Source of the DNA: HKST-UBA85 sp035654775 | Lineage (GTDB): Bacteria > Bacteroidota > Bacteroidia > Flavobacteriales > Flavobacteriaceae | Direction of reading: 5' to 3' | Length of the DNA stretch: 64,000 nt | NCBI GenBank assembly: GCA_035654775.1 | Contig: DASRWB010000022.1 | Location: 46,044-110,043, forward strand | Shown here: piece by piece, positions 53,344 to 62,261 of the stretch | How positions within the stretch are numbered: position 1 is the stretch's first letter | Layout: every line of letters begins with the position of its first letter | Notes under the pieces: model-generated | Database searches by the model: none | What the model was told of the DNA's origin: nothing | Seen by the model: only the letters and a program-made list of their open reading frames with translations | Made by a program: the position numbers and the translations under genes

Positions 53344-53884
53344 TTTGAATGGCATTGAACGTTGGTAGTGTTTTGTCTTTTTCTGAAAGAATCAGGTCTT
53401 TTTCGGGTAATTGCCAGTTAATATTCAGCGTGGCGTCGTTATAAATAATTCCGGCTTCTGCTGATTTGTTGTAATAATTATCACATTTGTAGGAAAAGAT
53501 GGTGTTTTCTTCTAATGTTAAAAACCCATGGGCAAATCCGCGCGGAATAAATAGTTGTTTTTTGTTTTGAGCGGAAAGCTCTATTGCTATATGTGCTCCG
53601 AAAGTTTTGGAGTTTGGTCTTACATCCACAGCTATATCTAAAACCCTGCCTTTAATGACTCTTACCAGTTTTGCTTGCGCGTAGTTGCCGGTTTGAAGAT
53701 GTAAGCCACGCAAAACTCCTTTCGAAGAAAAAGACTCGTTGTCTTGAACAAACTCAATTTTCAATCCTGTTTTTTGGTTAAATAATTCTTGATTGAAGCT
53801 TTCAAAAAAATATCCTCTGTTGTCGCTAAAAACCTGAGGTTCAATAATAAAACAATCTTTTATATTCGTTTCCTTTATTGTCAT
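53333..53884 (-). CDS. rfbC: dTDP-4-dehydrorhamnose 3,5-epimerase
   Basis: This 183-residue cupin-fold epimerase acts third in dTDP-rhamnose synthesis. It has RGYFFESFNQELF, the catalytic His in VLRGLHLQTG, VRVIKGRVLDIAVDVRP, and IPRGFAHGFLTL. The length is standard. It overlaps rfbD and follows rfbA by two bases. Confidence 0.95.
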   Translation of the reverse strand: MTIKETNIKDCFIIEPQVFSDNRGYFFESFNQELFNQKTGLKIEFVQDNESFSSKGVLRGLHLQTGNYAQAKLVRVIKGRVLDIAVDVRPNSKTFGAHIAIELSAQNKKQLFIPRGFAHGFLTLEENTIFSYKCDNYYNKSAEAGIIYNDATLNINWQLPEKDLILSEKDKTLPTFNAIQNVL

Positions 53885-53886
53885 GT

Positions 53887-54753
53887 TTATCTTTTATTCA
53901 AAAGTCCCAAAAGATTTTTACCATACCCGCTTTTGATTAATCCTTTTGCAAGTTTTTTAAATCTTTCTTCGGTTATATACCCCATTTCAAAAGCTGCGGC
54001 TTCTATAGAGCCTATTTTTAACCCTTGTCTTTCTTCAATTACCTCAACAAATTGTGCGGCTTGCATTAACGATTGAAAAGTGCCGGTATCCAGCCAAGCT
54101 GTTCCTCTGTCTAAAATACTCACGTGCAGTTTTCCTTGCTCTAAATATACTTTATTAACGTCGGTAATCTCCAGCTCGCCTCTAGGACTTGGTTTAATCT
54201 TTTTTGAAATTTCAACAACGTTATTGTCATAAAAGTAAATCCCGGGAACCGCATAATTAGATTTTGGTTTTGACGGTTTTTCTTCAATAGAAATAACTTT
54301 TCCATCAGCATTAAATTCAACCACTCCATAGCGTTCCGGGTCATGAACTCTATAAGCATATATGATTCCTCCATTGGGGTTATTATTGGCCTGTAACAAC
54401 TGTGACAGTCCGGTTCCGTAAAAAATATTGTCTCCCAATATAAGTGCGACTTTGTCTTTTCCTATAAAAGTTTCGCCTATTATAAATGCCTCGGCTAGAC
54501 CTTTGGGTTCATTTTGAACGGCATAATGAAATTCGCAACCGTACTTCTTTCCATCACCAAGCAAATCTTTAAAAAGAGGTAAATCTTTAGGTGTTGATAT
54601 AATTAAAATTTCTCTTATCCCGGAATACATGAGCGTTGAGAGTGGGTAATATATCATGGGTTTGTCATAAATAGGCATCAGCTGCTTGCTAACCGATAGG
54701 GTAAGCGGATGAAGCCTGGTGCCGGAACCGCCGGCAAGAATTATTCCTTTCAT
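53887..54753 (-). CDS. rfbA: Glucose-1-phosphate thymidylyltransferase
   Basis: This enzyme of about 288 residues joins dTTP and glucose-1-phosphate. It has KGIILAGGSGTRLHPLT, KPMIYYPLSTLM, LGDNIFYG, and ERYGVVEF. The start is the ATG at 54753; a reading from 54777 would add eight residues inside rfbB. The ATG overlaps the rfbB stop by four bases. Confidence 0.96.
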   Translation of the reverse strand: MKGIILAGGSGTRLHPLTLSVSKQLMPIYDKPMIYYPLSTLMYSGIREILIISTPKDLPLFKDLLGDGKKYGCEFHYAVQNEPKGLAEAFIIGETFIGKDKVALILGDNIFYGTGLSQLLQANNNPNGGIIYAYRVHDPERYGVVEFNADGKVISIEEKPSKPKSNYAVPGIYFYDNNVVEISKKIKPSPRGELEITDVNKVYLEQGKLHVSILDRGTAWLDTGTFQSLMQAAQFVEVIEERQGLKIGSIEAAAFEMGYITEERFKKLAKGLIKSGYGKNLLGLLNKR

Positions 54754-55757
54754 GTTGTATACTTTTTTACGTACCACTGCACCGTTTTTTTCAGTCCGGT
54801 TTCAAAAGTTTCTTCAGCATTCCAACCCAATTCATTTTCTATTTTTGAAGCATCTATGGCATAGCGAAAATCATGACCGGGTCGGTCTTTAACAAAAGCG
54901 ATTAGCTCTTTGTATGATTTTTCTTGAGGTAGAATAGCATCCAGTTCACTACAAATAGTATGGGCAATATATAAATTGTTGCGCTCATTTTTTCCGCCAA
55001 TATTGTAGGTTTCTCCGGCTTTCCCTTTGTTGAAAGCCAGCTCAACTCCTTTGCAATGGTCCAGCACATAAAGCCAGTCTCTTATGTTTTTCCCGTCGCC
55101 GTATATGGGTATGGGTTTGTTTTGAAGTGCTTTTCTGATAATCGTTGGGATGAGTTTTTCGTCGTGCTGTTTTGGGCCGTAATTGTTTGAACAGTTTGTA
55201 GTCACTACATTGAGTCCATACGTATGAAAAAAACTTCTTACAATAAAATCGGATGAGGCTTTTGAAGCACTGTATGGGCTGTTTGGCGCATAGGGAGTTT
55301 TTTCTGTAAAAAGGCCTGTTTCTCCTAAACTTCCATAGACTTCATCTGTTGAAATATGCAAGAATCGATTGTTTTCCATACCCTTTTTAGGCTTTTGTGG
55401 TGACTCCATCCAGAATTTCATCGCTGTGTTTAACAAGTTAAAGGTTCCAAATACATTGGTTTTTATAAACTCATCCGGTTTTTCTATAGAGTTGTCTACA
55501 TGCGATTCTGCGGCAAAATGTATGACTCCGGAAATGCGGTATTCTTCAAAAAGGGATTCCACTAGTTTTGCCTCACAAATATCTCCTTTTACAAAGGTAT
55601 AGTTTGGGTGATGTTCCACTTCTTTCAAATTAGAAAGCTCACCTGCGTAAGTGAGCTTGTCTAAGTTGATAAATTGTATTTTCGGATTTTTATTAACCAT
55701 GTATTGGATAAAATTAGACCCAATAAATCCTGCTCCGCCTGTTACTAAAAGTGACAT
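54750..55757 (-). CDS. rfbB: dTDP-glucose 4,6-dehydratase
   Basis: This 335-residue extended short-chain dehydrogenase has TGGAGFIGSNFI, HFAAESHVDNSI, ISTDEVYGSLG, the catalytic YSASKASSD, and NCSNNYGP. It is the first committed step of the dTDP-L-rhamnose branch; with rfbA, C and D the set is complete in the order B-A-C-D, all overlapping or nearly so. Confidence 0.96.
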   Translation of the reverse strand: MSLLVTGGAGFIGSNFIQYMVNKNPKIQFINLDKLTYAGELSNLKEVEHHPNYTFVKGDICEAKLVESLFEEYRISGVIHFAAESHVDNSIEKPDEFIKTNVFGTFNLLNTAMKFWMESPQKPKKGMENNRFLHISTDEVYGSLGETGLFTEKTPYAPNSPYSASKASSDFIVRSFFHTYGLNVVTTNCSNNYGPKQHDEKLIPTIIRKALQNKPIPIYGDGKNIRDWLYVLDHCKGVELAFNKGKAGETYNIGGKNERNNLYIAHTICSELDAILPQEKSYKELIAFVKDRPGHDFRYAIDASKIENELGWNAEETFETGLKKTVQWYVKKYTT

Positions 55758-55761
55758 ATGG

Positions 55762-56832
55762 TTATATTTTGTCTTTGTATCTTTCTAAATAATTTAGTGC
55801 CTTAAGAACTAAAAGTATTAAGAAAACGACAGTAAACAATAGCGCTGCGTAAAATATTTTGTAGCTGAATTTTACGTCCAATATTTCTACGGTATTGTCT
55901 ATAATTCCTTCATCTTGTTGGCTGGAGATTACTTCTACTATTTTACGTATATCGTCTTTTTTTCGTTGAATCTCTACCAATTCTCTTCTTAACTTGATGT
56001 CGCTTGTATATAACTCAAATTCTTTAGTCGTATTTTGTTCTTCGGCATTGTTTATTAATATACTTGTTTGTGAATTGGTGTCTTGGTTTTCCTTTTCTAA
56101 AACTCTTTGATATACTTTTTGCAAAGAATCAGATTCTTTTAACGATTCTATGATAATGCGTTCTCTGTAGCTTAATTCGGCTAAATCTTTTTCTCGCTCA
56201 TTTTTAAAAAATTCGATGGCCTCAATATTTTTTATGACTTCAGGCAAAATCTTTTTGAGTAAGTCTTTTCTGGAAGACTTTACGGTTAATCTTTGGTATT
56301 CATAATCGTAGTCGCTGGAGTTTTCTAGAAAAGTTTCAAAGTCAATATCCTGGGCTATCGTTGAATCTACCTCTCTTTTAAATTTATCAAAAACTTTGAG
56401 TTTACTGTTTTCGTTTAGTACAGACTCCATTTCAAAATAAACCAAATGTGAGGCTTCTTTGGTGGTTAAATTTAGTGACTCAGAAAGTGCAAGAGTGTCT
56501 TTGTCTAAAATTAAATCATTGTAGTAGTTCAATAGATTGTATAAGCTTTCACCGGTATTGTAGTTTTGCTTTATTACTGCATTTGACGAATATACCGGTT
56601 CGGAAAACTTGAGTTTTACATACCCAATACCAAACCCTATAAGTGCTGCAGCAGCCAGTAGAATAAAGTTCTTTTTTATGAAAAAGATAAACCAAACTGC
56701 TGCCATAAAGATACCGTTAAGTATCGTTCCAATAAACTTGAAAAGCCTTTCAAAGGCGTTGCCTATCAGCTTAAATAATTGCCCTAAATCTACTTCTTCA
56801 CTTGAAGGCTTTTCTGGTATGTTCTTGCTCAT
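55762..56832 (-). CDS. Wzz-like chain-length regulator (membrane, coiled coil)
   Basis: This 356-residue protein has a hydrophobic segment near residues 40-75, a large periplasmic part with coiled coils (about 200-300), and a second membrane helix near 325-345, the topology of Wzz/polysaccharide copolymerase proteins. The N-terminal cytosolic part is short, and no tyrosine-kinase domain is attached. It lies four bases upstream of rfbB, fitting a role in polymer length control, though sequence similarity is weak. Confidence 0.65.
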   Translation of the reverse strand: MSKNIPEKPSSEEVDLGQLFKLIGNAFERLFKFIGTILNGIFMAAVWFIFFIKKNFILLAAAALIGFGIGYVKLKFSEPVYSSNAVIKQNYNTGESLYNLLNYYNDLILDKDTLALSESLNLTTKEASHLVYFEMESVLNENSKLKVFDKFKREVDSTIAQDIDFETFLENSSDYDYEYQRLTVKSSRKDLLKKILPEVIKNIEAIEFFKNEREKDLAELSYRERIIIESLKESDSLQKVYQRVLEKENQDTNSQTSILINNAEEQNTTKEFELYTSDIKLRRELVEIQRKKDDIRKIVEVISSQQDEGIIDNTVEILDVKFSYKIFYAALLFTVVFLILLVLKALNYLERYKDKI

Positions 56833-56841
56833 ATGGTAAAG

Positions 56842-58530
56842 TTAATTAAATAATTGTTCTAAAATTTTTCTGGTTATTAAATAAGTGGGTTTTACTCCGG
56901 TTGTTCCCAGTCCGCCGGAAGCTAATGTGCTTCCTGTTTTTAGGGGATTATCGCTTGCGTAATAGGCGTAGCGTACTTTTACATTGGGGTTTATGTTGCC
57001 TCTGACTTTTGATGCGGCTTGAATGGCTTTTTGATAATGTGCTCCTTCCATTTCCAGCCCGATTACATTCCAGGTGGAATTGTTAAAAAACTTAAGTATT
57101 TCTTTGTTTTGCAATGAGGTTCCCAGCACGGTAACCATAGTGCCTTGATAAACATTTATACTGTTTCCTTCCAGGTCTTTTTTACTTAACTCGTTTTTAA
57201 ATGGATAATTGTCTGCCGTTCCTTCAAAAATATGTGCTGATGGAATCATGATATCGCCTTTGTCTCCTTCTAAAATTCCGGCTTTACCCATTATTGAAAT
57301 TGATTGTATGTTTAGGTGTGTATTTTCACCGTTAAGTTTTATGGGTTTTAACAACTCATCCATCGTTTCATAGGCTTGTTCACCAAAGGCATAATCCATG
57401 ACCAAAATTACAGGTTTCTCAGCAGTCGAAAATGCCTTGCCAACAGCAATGTCCAGTTTTGTGATGTCAATTTTTGAAGTGTCAAAAATCTGTACATCTA
57501 TATTTGTCCCTGAAGTATCCGGAATGTAGATCATGCCGTTTTTTAATGCCACTGTTGTTGTTTTGTTTCGAAGTGCTTCATTTTCCTTCTGGCTTAATGC
57601 CTCGTAAACTTGAAAAATATCTTTTTTGGTCAGTAGCGTTTTAAGTGCTTGGGGTGCGAACAGCGAGTTCATAACACTGTGCATGTTGGCGCTTATGATA
57701 TGAATGGGTCTGTCCAGTAATTTATTCTTGAATAGAATTTCTTTAATTGTATTTGCCCAAATTTCTCCATGGATATGATGTCCCAAACGCTCTCTTAATA
57801 CCGGGCTGAAGGTTACGGTTCTTTTGTTGTTGTTTATCACTTCTTCTATGGCCAGTTTCCCAAGCCAGTAAATAATATGCAACAAGCGTTCCGGTTGATC
57901 TGGCAGTGCAAACTTGCTGTATACGGCAGACAACTCGTTGAATGTTCTACCTAAAATATTTGCCGTGTGGGTTATGGCAACTTCACGTTCTTGTTGTGAT
58001 AGTTTATTTTTTGAAAGCACGGCTTTTTCAAGCTTTACCCAGTCTCTAATGGTATTTCCATTGTCATCAATCAGTACGCGTTTGCTGATTTTATGGGACT
58101 CTACAAAAAGAAAGGTAAGGTGGGTTAATATGTCATAAATTTCTGATCTGCCGCGTGTTATTTCAATGTTCATTTGTTCTTCATCAATCCTGTAGCAGTT
58201 TCTTCTTCTTTTGGCCGGAATAATTGGTTTAAAATGAGAGTCTCCATAGCCTTCATCGCTGGTGAGATTTATGTATGTGCATTCCTCTATGCCTTGGGGC
58301 AATCTTTCTATAACGTAGAGTAACCCTTCGAGTTCTGCTTTTTCTTCTGCAATAGAACCGTATATTTCCGGGCGAAGTAAAAGCAAGGCCTCTCTTAAGG
58401 TTTCTCCGGAAACGCCCATAGGCTTATAAAACCCCCGATTGAACAAATGCCTCATGGTAATGTACATTCTTTCAATGGCGTTTGAACTCTCTTGAGCTCT
58501 CGTTCTTTCGTGTTTTTTAATTTTACTCAT
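56842..58530 (-). CDS. DUF6909-like conserved protein with nucleosidase-like C-terminus
   Basis: This 562-residue soluble protein is, I believe, the flavobacterial DUF6909 family (N-terminal RAQESSNAIERMYITMRHLFNRGFY). The C-terminal part contains VIGLEMEGAHYQKAIQ and YYASDNPLKTGS, which resemble the ME-containing substrate loop and later Asp of nucleoside phosphorylases and AMP nucleosidase. A nucleotide-handling activity is possible but unproven. It has its own promoter element and precedes the Wzz-like gene by 9 bases. Confidence 0.6.
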   Translation of the reverse strand: MSKIKKHERTRAQESSNAIERMYITMRHLFNRGFYKPMGVSGETLREALLLLRPEIYGSIAEEKAELEGLLYVIERLPQGIEECTYINLTSDEGYGDSHFKPIIPAKRRRNCYRIDEEQMNIEITRGRSEIYDILTHLTFLFVESHKISKRVLIDDNGNTIRDWVKLEKAVLSKNKLSQQEREVAITHTANILGRTFNELSAVYSKFALPDQPERLLHIIYWLGKLAIEEVINNNKRTVTFSPVLRERLGHHIHGEIWANTIKEILFKNKLLDRPIHIISANMHSVMNSLFAPQALKTLLTKKDIFQVYEALSQKENEALRNKTTTVALKNGMIYIPDTSGTNIDVQIFDTSKIDITKLDIAVGKAFSTAEKPVILVMDYAFGEQAYETMDELLKPIKLNGENTHLNIQSISIMGKAGILEGDKGDIMIPSAHIFEGTADNYPFKNELSKKDLEGNSINVYQGTMVTVLGTSLQNKEILKFFNNSTWNVIGLEMEGAHYQKAIQAASKVRGNINPNVKVRYAYYASDNPLKTGSTLASGGLGTTGVKPTYLITRKILEQLFN

Positions 58531-58547
58531 TCGTGTATTTTGACGAA

Positions 58548-58555
58548 CAAAGATA
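58548..58555 (-). promoter_or_regulatory. -7 element of the DUF6909-like gene
   Basis: The minus strand reads TATCTTTG, a perfect TAnnTTTG match, 17 bases before the ATG and right after the stop of the GH3 gene. No clear TTG at standard spacing. Confidence 0.55.
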
Positions 58556-58558
58556 TAA

Positions 58559-60061
58559 CTATTTGGTTAATTCTAATTGCTTTAGTACATCTGCTATTTT
58601 TCGGTCGTTAGCCAATCGTGGGATTTTGTTTTGACCTCCCAGTTTACCTATTGACTTCATATAGCGGTTAAACCCTTGGGGCTTAACCACAGTTATATGC
58701 AGTGGCTGTAGTACTTTTCCTTTAATTAAGTCCTGATAGTAGCTGTTTTGGTTTTGAACTGAGGTGTCCAGTAGTTCTGATAAGGTTTTTAGGTTTTTAG
58801 GCTGTGTTTCAAATTCAATAAACCATTCGTGATAAGGCAATCCGTGAGCAGGATTTGTTTGAGGCGCCACCGTAAATTCTGAAATTTCAATGCCTAAGGT
58901 TTTTATAGCTTCCTCCATGGCTTGCTCTACTTCTTTGCCAATGACATGTTCGCCAAATGCAGAAATAAAATGTTTTATTCTCCCGGTAACGACTACTCTG
59001 TAAGGTTTTACTGAAGTGAAAGCCACCGTGTCTCCCAGATTGTACGCCCAAAGTCCGGCGTTGGTAGAAATAATCATGGCGTAATTTACACCCGTTTCCA
59101 CTTCGCCAAGGGTTAGACGTTTGGGGGTTGACGTGTAAAATTCATCGGCTTTTACAAATTCGTAAAAAATTCCTGAGTTTAACTGAAGCAACAATCCTTT
59201 TTCGCTTTGTTTATCCTGAAAAGCAAAAAAACCTTCGCTCGCCGGAAAAAGTTCAATACTGTCTACTTTTCTCCCTATAAGTTTTTCAAATTTGGCCCTA
59301 TAAGGCTCATAGTTTACGCCTCCAAAAATAAAAAGACTGAAGTCTTTAAAAACTTCGCCTATGGGTAACCCTGTTTTTGCAATAGTCCGCTCAAAATACA
59401 TTTGAACCCATGATGGAATGCCGGAAATAACCGTCATTTTTTCGGGTAATGTTTCTTCTACTATTGCGTCTACTTTGGTTTCCCAGTCTTCAATACAATT
59501 GGTTTCCCACGAGGGCATTCGGTTTTTTTGAAGGTATTTTGGGACATAGTGCGCTACAATACCCGAGAGCCTGCCAAGCTGAATCCCATTTTTTTTGTCC
59601 AGTACAGGGCTGCCTTGTAAAAATATCATCTTTCCGTTTATAAATGCGGTATTGCCTGTTTCGTGAATGTAAAGTAAAATAGCGTTTCTTGCGGCTTCAA
59701 TATGATGGGGCATACTTTCTTTAGTAATCGGGATGTATTTTGCTCCTGAAGTTGTGCCGGATGTTTTGGCAAAGTAGATGGGTTTTCCTTTCCAAAGTAT
59801 ATTTTCTTCGCCTTTAACTACGCGGTCAATGTAGGGCTTCAATTCTTCGTAATCCCGAATAGGCACACGCTTTACAAAATCGGCGTGTGAAGTAATGTTT
59901 GTATAGTCATGGTCTATACCAAACTGCGTTGACACGGCACCTTGAATTAACTTAGCAAATACTTTCTTTTGGGTCTGAATCGGATGATTGGCCCATTTTT
60001 TTATTTTTTTATGAATTCTGGCGGCAAAGGGTTTTGCTAAGGTGGCTTTTATGGAGAACAT
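58559..60061 (-). CDS. GH3 family adenylate-forming protein
   Basis: This 500-residue protein belongs to the GH3 (auxin-responsive) family of acyl-acid amide synthetases. It has YFAKTSGTTSGAKYIPIT (ATP motif), FPASEGFFAFQDK, and YNLGDTVAFTSVKPYRVVVTGRIKHF. The C-terminal part carries LHITVVKPQGFNRYMKSIGKLGGQNKIPRL, typical of the bacterial branch. Plant relatives conjugate amino acids to hormones; the bacterial substrate is unknown. It is two bases downstream of the M23 peptidase gene. Confidence 0.88.
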   Translation of the reverse strand: MFSIKATLAKPFAARIHKKIKKWANHPIQTQKKVFAKLIQGAVSTQFGIDHDYTNITSHADFVKRVPIRDYEELKPYIDRVVKGEENILWKGKPIYFAKTSGTTSGAKYIPITKESMPHHIEAARNAILLYIHETGNTAFINGKMIFLQGSPVLDKKNGIQLGRLSGIVAHYVPKYLQKNRMPSWETNCIEDWETKVDAIVEETLPEKMTVISGIPSWVQMYFERTIAKTGLPIGEVFKDFSLFIFGGVNYEPYRAKFEKLIGRKVDSIELFPASEGFFAFQDKQSEKGLLLQLNSGIFYEFVKADEFYTSTPKRLTLGEVETGVNYAMIISTNAGLWAYNLGDTVAFTSVKPYRVVVTGRIKHFISAFGEHVIGKEVEQAMEEAIKTLGIEISEFTVAPQTNPAHGLPYHEWFIEFETQPKNLKTLSELLDTSVQNQNSYYQDLIKGKVLQPLHITVVKPQGFNRYMKSIGKLGGQNKIPRLANDRKIADVLKQLELTK

Positions 60062-60063
60062 TG

Positions 60064-60930
60064 CTAAAATTCTATAAAATTGGTAGGATCAATAGGGTAA
60101 CCGTCGCTCCACAGTTCAAAATGTAGATGTACTCCGGTTGAAAATTCACCCGAACTTCCGGCAATAGCTATAACTTCTCCTGCTTTAACTAAGTCTCCTT
60201 GAGTTTTGGTAAGTGAGGAATTGTGTTTGTACACCGAAATAAGTCTGTAGCTATGTTCTAAAATAACAACGTATCCGGTTTCTGTGGTCCATTCAGAAAA
60301 AATCACCGTGCCGTCTGCAGTGGCTTTTACCGGAGTGTCTTTGGTAACGGCTATGTCTATGGCGTAGTGTTTTTCTTTGGGATTGTACTCTTGTGATATG
60401 GTGCCATTAACCGGTGGAAATAAGACAAAGTTTGAGACAGCGGTAGCCGATTCAAATAGGTTGAACTTATCTTCTTTAGCTACTTTTTCTCGCAGTATGG
60501 AATCGGTTTTTGAAGGTAGCAAATCCAGCTCCATAACTTCATTTTTAGCTTCTTCAATTATAGAATCTCTGTTGAAATCTACTATACTGATTTCGCCTTG
60601 CAGTACTTTTTTTATGGACGCGTAATATCTTTCATTTACTTCTATAATGTTTTGCAGGGAATCGGTTTGATAGGTTAACGCTAAGGCTTGTTTTTTTAAA
60701 GCGGTAGACGAATACCCCGGTATGTATTCCCGTAGCGGTGTAAAAGCAATGCCCAAGGTAGTAACAGTAACTAAAAAAATAGCAGATAGCATAAGTAGAA
60801 CAAATACATTGAGCCGTGTTAACTTAAACGAAAGGCGTTCTTCAAACGTGTCTTCATTTAATATAACAAGCCTGTATTTATTGAGCAGCTTTCTGGCTAT
60901 TGGTTTTTTTTCTTTTTTGTTTGTTGCCAT
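60064..60930 (-). CDS. M23 family metallopeptidase (active-type)
   Basis: This 288-residue, single-spanning protein has a membrane helix (about 42-63), a helical linker, and a C-terminal LytM domain with all zinc-site motifs: HYAIDIA (H188, D192), VYKHN (H236), and HLHFE (H268, H270). It should cut peptide cross-bridges in peptidoglycan from the periplasmic side. A TAATTTTG box lies only about 5 bases before the ATG, so if used it would give a nearly leaderless message; this is uncertain. Confidence 0.9.
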   Translation of the reverse strand: MATNKKEKKPIARKLLNKYRLVILNEDTFEERLSFKLTRLNVFVLLMLSAIFLVTVTTLGIAFTPLREYIPGYSSTALKKQALALTYQTDSLQNIIEVNERYYASIKKVLQGEISIVDFNRDSIIEEAKNEVMELDLLPSKTDSILREKVAKEDKFNLFESATAVSNFVLFPPVNGTISQEYNPKEKHYAIDIAVTKDTPVKATADGTVIFSEWTTETGYVVILEHSYRLISVYKHNSSLTKTQGDLVKAGEVIAIAGSSGEFSTGVHLHFELWSDGYPIDPTNFIEF

Positions 60931-61017
60931 TTGGACAAAATTAATTAAAAAAACGCTTGTTGATGTTTATGTTTTACTAAAGTTGCTGTTAAAACGAATT
61001 AATTAAAGTTTAATTAT

Positions 61018-61025
61018 TAACTTTG
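61018..61025 (+). promoter_or_regulatory. -7 element of tatA
   Basis: TAACTTTG matches TAnnTTTG perfectly, 19 bases before the tatA ATG. A -33 TTG at standard spacing is not seen. Confidence 0.55.
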
Positions 61026-61044
61026 CTTTTTAAATCTAAACCAT

Positions 61045-61224
61045 ATGTTATCCTTAAGTATATTTTTGGTGGTAGGTCCTTGGCAGTATATTGTTATTGG
61101 CGTGGTCATTCTGCTTCTTTTTGGCGGGAAAAAAATCCCTGAATTAATGAAGGGTTTGGGAAAAGGCATTAAAGAGTTTAAAGATGCCAGCAAAGAAGAA
61201 GACCCTAAAGAAAAAAAAGACTAA
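61045..61224 (+). CDS. tatA: Sec-independent translocase subunit TatA
   Basis: This 59-residue protein has one membrane helix near the N-terminus (YIVIGVVILLLFGGKK), the hinge FGGKKIPELMKGLGKGIKEFK characteristic of TatA/E, and a charged tail (KEEDPKEKKD). It forms the variable pore of the twin-arginine pathway for folded proteins. A terminator follows the stop. tatC is not in the window. Confidence 0.92.
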   Translation: MLSLSIFLVVGPWQYIVIGVVILLLFGGKKIPELMKGLGKGIKEFKDASKEEDPKEKKD

Positions 61225-61241
61225 GTATTCTCGAAAAATTC

Positions 61242-61270
61242 AAAACCCTCCATATACGAGGGTTTTTTTT
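61242..61270 (+). terminator. Terminator between tatA and the DUF4837 gene
   Basis: Arms AAAACCCTC and GAGGGTTTT (nine pairs, seven-base loop) run into a T run on the plus strand. The A-rich left flank lets it also serve the convergent DUF4837 gene, whose stop overlaps its T run, so it is probably bidirectional. Confidence 0.8.
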
Positions 61271-62237
61271 AGTTAATTTTTACAGATTTAATAATCGTTT
61301 CCAGTTCAAACATATAATCGCGTTTAGCCACTGATGGCGCAAAGGCAAAACCTTCTAATATTAAGTACCTGTTGTTGGGTTTATCTTCTATTAGATAGTT
61401 TATAAACGGTCCGCCCATAACTGCATTTTTTACTTCCCAGGTACTTTTAATTTCATACGTTTTTCTTCCTTGTATTTCTGTTTCAAACAAAAAAGGTGAA
61501 TAGGCTTTTTCGGTAATCATATAGGAACCTTCTAGCGGTCCGGGAATATGTGCTTTGCCAATAGAATCTCTTATTTTAATCATTTGTGGAACCAGGCTGT
61601 CGTTAATTGTTATCGCACTTAAAGGCAGTTGATAAATGAGTAAATTGGTAGTTCCGGTGGTGATGTCTTTTCGTATCCAGAAAAAGTCTTTTTCTTCTTT
61701 TGCAATTCGGTATACCGAAGGAAATTTAAGGGTAATTCCCAAAGCTTCCTGAATGGTTTTGGTATTGTGTGGAGACAGGCTTATTCTGCGTAATTTTTCT
61801 TTTTGTTCTTGTTGCTTGAACAAGGTAATCATTTTATTGGCCTGACTGCTTAACTGATCAATGAGTTCTTGGTTGCTGTTACCGGTAATTAAAATTAGTC
61901 GTTGTGGTTTTGCCAGCACATTACTTAAGTATTTAACTTCCGGAGAGCCTTCTTCAATTTTTAATATGGTTCTTCCTTTGGTTGCAAAACCATCAAATAC
62001 ACTTGGCGGAATTTGTTTTAGCGTAAAAAGCGGTTCATCCTGAGGCAAACCATCTACCGGCGCAGCAAAAATAGTGCGTATCTGATCTCCAACGTTGCCT
62101 TCCCACAGCTTGTTTTCAATTACTACGGTAAGTTCGTTGATATTTCCTAAAGATTCGCCCACAATGCGTTGTGTAGTATCGTTTTTGCAGGAGGACAAAA
62201 AGACCACGAAAATGGTACTAAGTAAAATGTTTTTCAT
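61269..62237 (-). CDS. DUF4837 family lipoprotein
   Basis: This 322-residue predicted lipoprotein has the lipobox FLSSC (Cys17). I recognise DUF4837 by ENKLWEGNVGDQIRTIFAAP, LPQDEPLFTLKQIPP, and WEVKNAVMGGPFINY. Function unknown, specific to Bacteroidota. It lies 24 bases after the lytic transglycosylase gene and is probably co-transcribed, which hints at an envelope role. Confidence 0.8.
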   Translation of the reverse strand: MKNILLSTIFVVFLSSCKNDTTQRIVGESLGNINELTVVIENKLWEGNVGDQIRTIFAAPVDGLPQDEPLFTLKQIPPSVFDGFATKGRTILKIEEGSPEVKYLSNVLAKPQRLILITGNSNQELIDQLSSQANKMITLFKQQEQKEKLRRISLSPHNTKTIQEALGITLKFPSVYRIAKEEKDFFWIRKDITTGTTNLLIYQLPLSAITINDSLVPQMIKIRDSIGKAHIPGPLEGSYMITEKAYSPFLFETEIQGRKTYEIKSTWEVKNAVMGGPFINYLIEDKPNNRYLILEGFAFAPSVAKRDYMFELETIIKSVKIN

Positions 62238-62261
62238 ATTGGCTATTTTTAAATGAAACGT

